Position numbers and translations under genes: made by a program
Shown: one piece after another, positions 63,834 through 64,000 of the stretch
Numbering within the stretch: the first letter of the stretch is position 1
Layout of the letters: every line of letters starts with the position of its first letter
Assembly (NCBI RefSeq): GCF_024752355.1
Contig: NZ_JANTHZ010000012.1
Location: forward strand, 62,001 to 126,000
DNA: 64,000 nucleotides
Direction: 5' to 3'
Source: Ancylobacter mangrovi
Lineage (GTDB): Bacteria; Pseudomonadota; Alphaproteobacteria; Rhizobiales; Xanthobacteraceae
The notes under the pieces: model-generated
The model's database searches: none
Told to the model about the DNA's origin: nothing
Seen by the model: the letters and a program-made list of their open reading frames with translations, nothing else

Positions 63834-64000
63834 TCAAGAGCTCCTGAGCTGGAGGGCGACGGGTCGAGGCCTAGCGGCTCGCATCCTGCCGTCCGAATTC
63901 CCATATGATCTACGCTAGCACGGCATACCGCACTGCAAACACCCTTATCGCACAGCGGCTTCCAACCTTCCCGCGATCCTGCCGGCATGGTTTTCGGTTT

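Overview
The window is a GC-rich, gene-dense stretch of a bacterial chromosome. The gene set and order point to an alphaproteobacterium of the order Hyphomicrobiales (Rhizobiales): ffh-rpsP-rimM-trmD-rplS-leuC, secA beside a parvulin gene and argJ, BolA/DnaJ-like/cobS/cobT, hemC-hemD-mitofilin-like-hemY, tsaD-gpsA, a very large NAD-glutamate dehydrogenase, and bdhA beside a patatin gene. A Xanthobacteraceae-type genome fits, but that is inference. I see no phage, insertion sequence, CRISPR array, rRNA or tRNA. Almost everything is core metabolism or housekeeping.

Layout. 1-5.7 kb: the leucine genes leuC, leuD and leuB on the minus strand, separated by unrelated small genes (a zincin-type metallopeptidase with a newly called 44-residue membrane protein, a cytochrome b561 behind two tandem dyads, a RidA protein, a ribbon-helix-helix protein). 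5.7-6.5 kb: a gene-poor, locally AT-rich gap. 6.5-10.5 kb: the rplS-trmD-rimM-rpsP-ffh block. 10.8-14.8 kb: a small winged-helix-like protein, a diverged pyruvate kinase homologue, a DUF930 protein and ccmCDG. 14.8-18.8 kb: comF-grxC-nitrilase-DUF1178, an NDUFAF5-like methyltransferase and a MutT protein. 18.8-24.9 kb: argJ, parvulin, secA. 25-31.2 kb: an L,D-transpeptidase lipoprotein, accA, a XerD-type recombinase, aroK-aroB. 31.3-36.9 kb: a CorC-type transporter, BolA, a DnaJ-like protein, cobS and cobT.

36.9-37.4 kb is an intergenic gap containing the best candidate for something undescribed: a promoter, about 180 nt of nested complementary stems, and a strong intrinsic terminator on the plus strand, i.e. 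a probable structured small RNA. 37.4-42.2 kb: haem genes hemC, hemD and hemY with a mitofilin-like membrane protein. 42.3-47.5 kb: tsaD, gpsA, an EVE-domain protein, a methyltransferase resembling ETF-beta lysine methyltransferase, and acs. 47.8-52.6 kb: the 180-kDa-class NAD-glutamate dehydrogenase. 52.8-53.7 kb: ompW behind an FNR/FixK-type site. 53.7-64 kb: purH, a heparinase II/III-like protein, rsmB, glk, an RluA-family synthase, a decayed acetyltransferase fragment, and the patatin-bdhA pair.

The genes join into biosynthesis of leucine, arginine, chorismate, fatty acids, tetrapyrrole/cobalamin and purines, protein export and translation, cytochrome c maturation, and acetate, glutamate and 3-hydroxybutyrate use. 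All functional statements rest on motif recognition and family knowledge; no database search was run.
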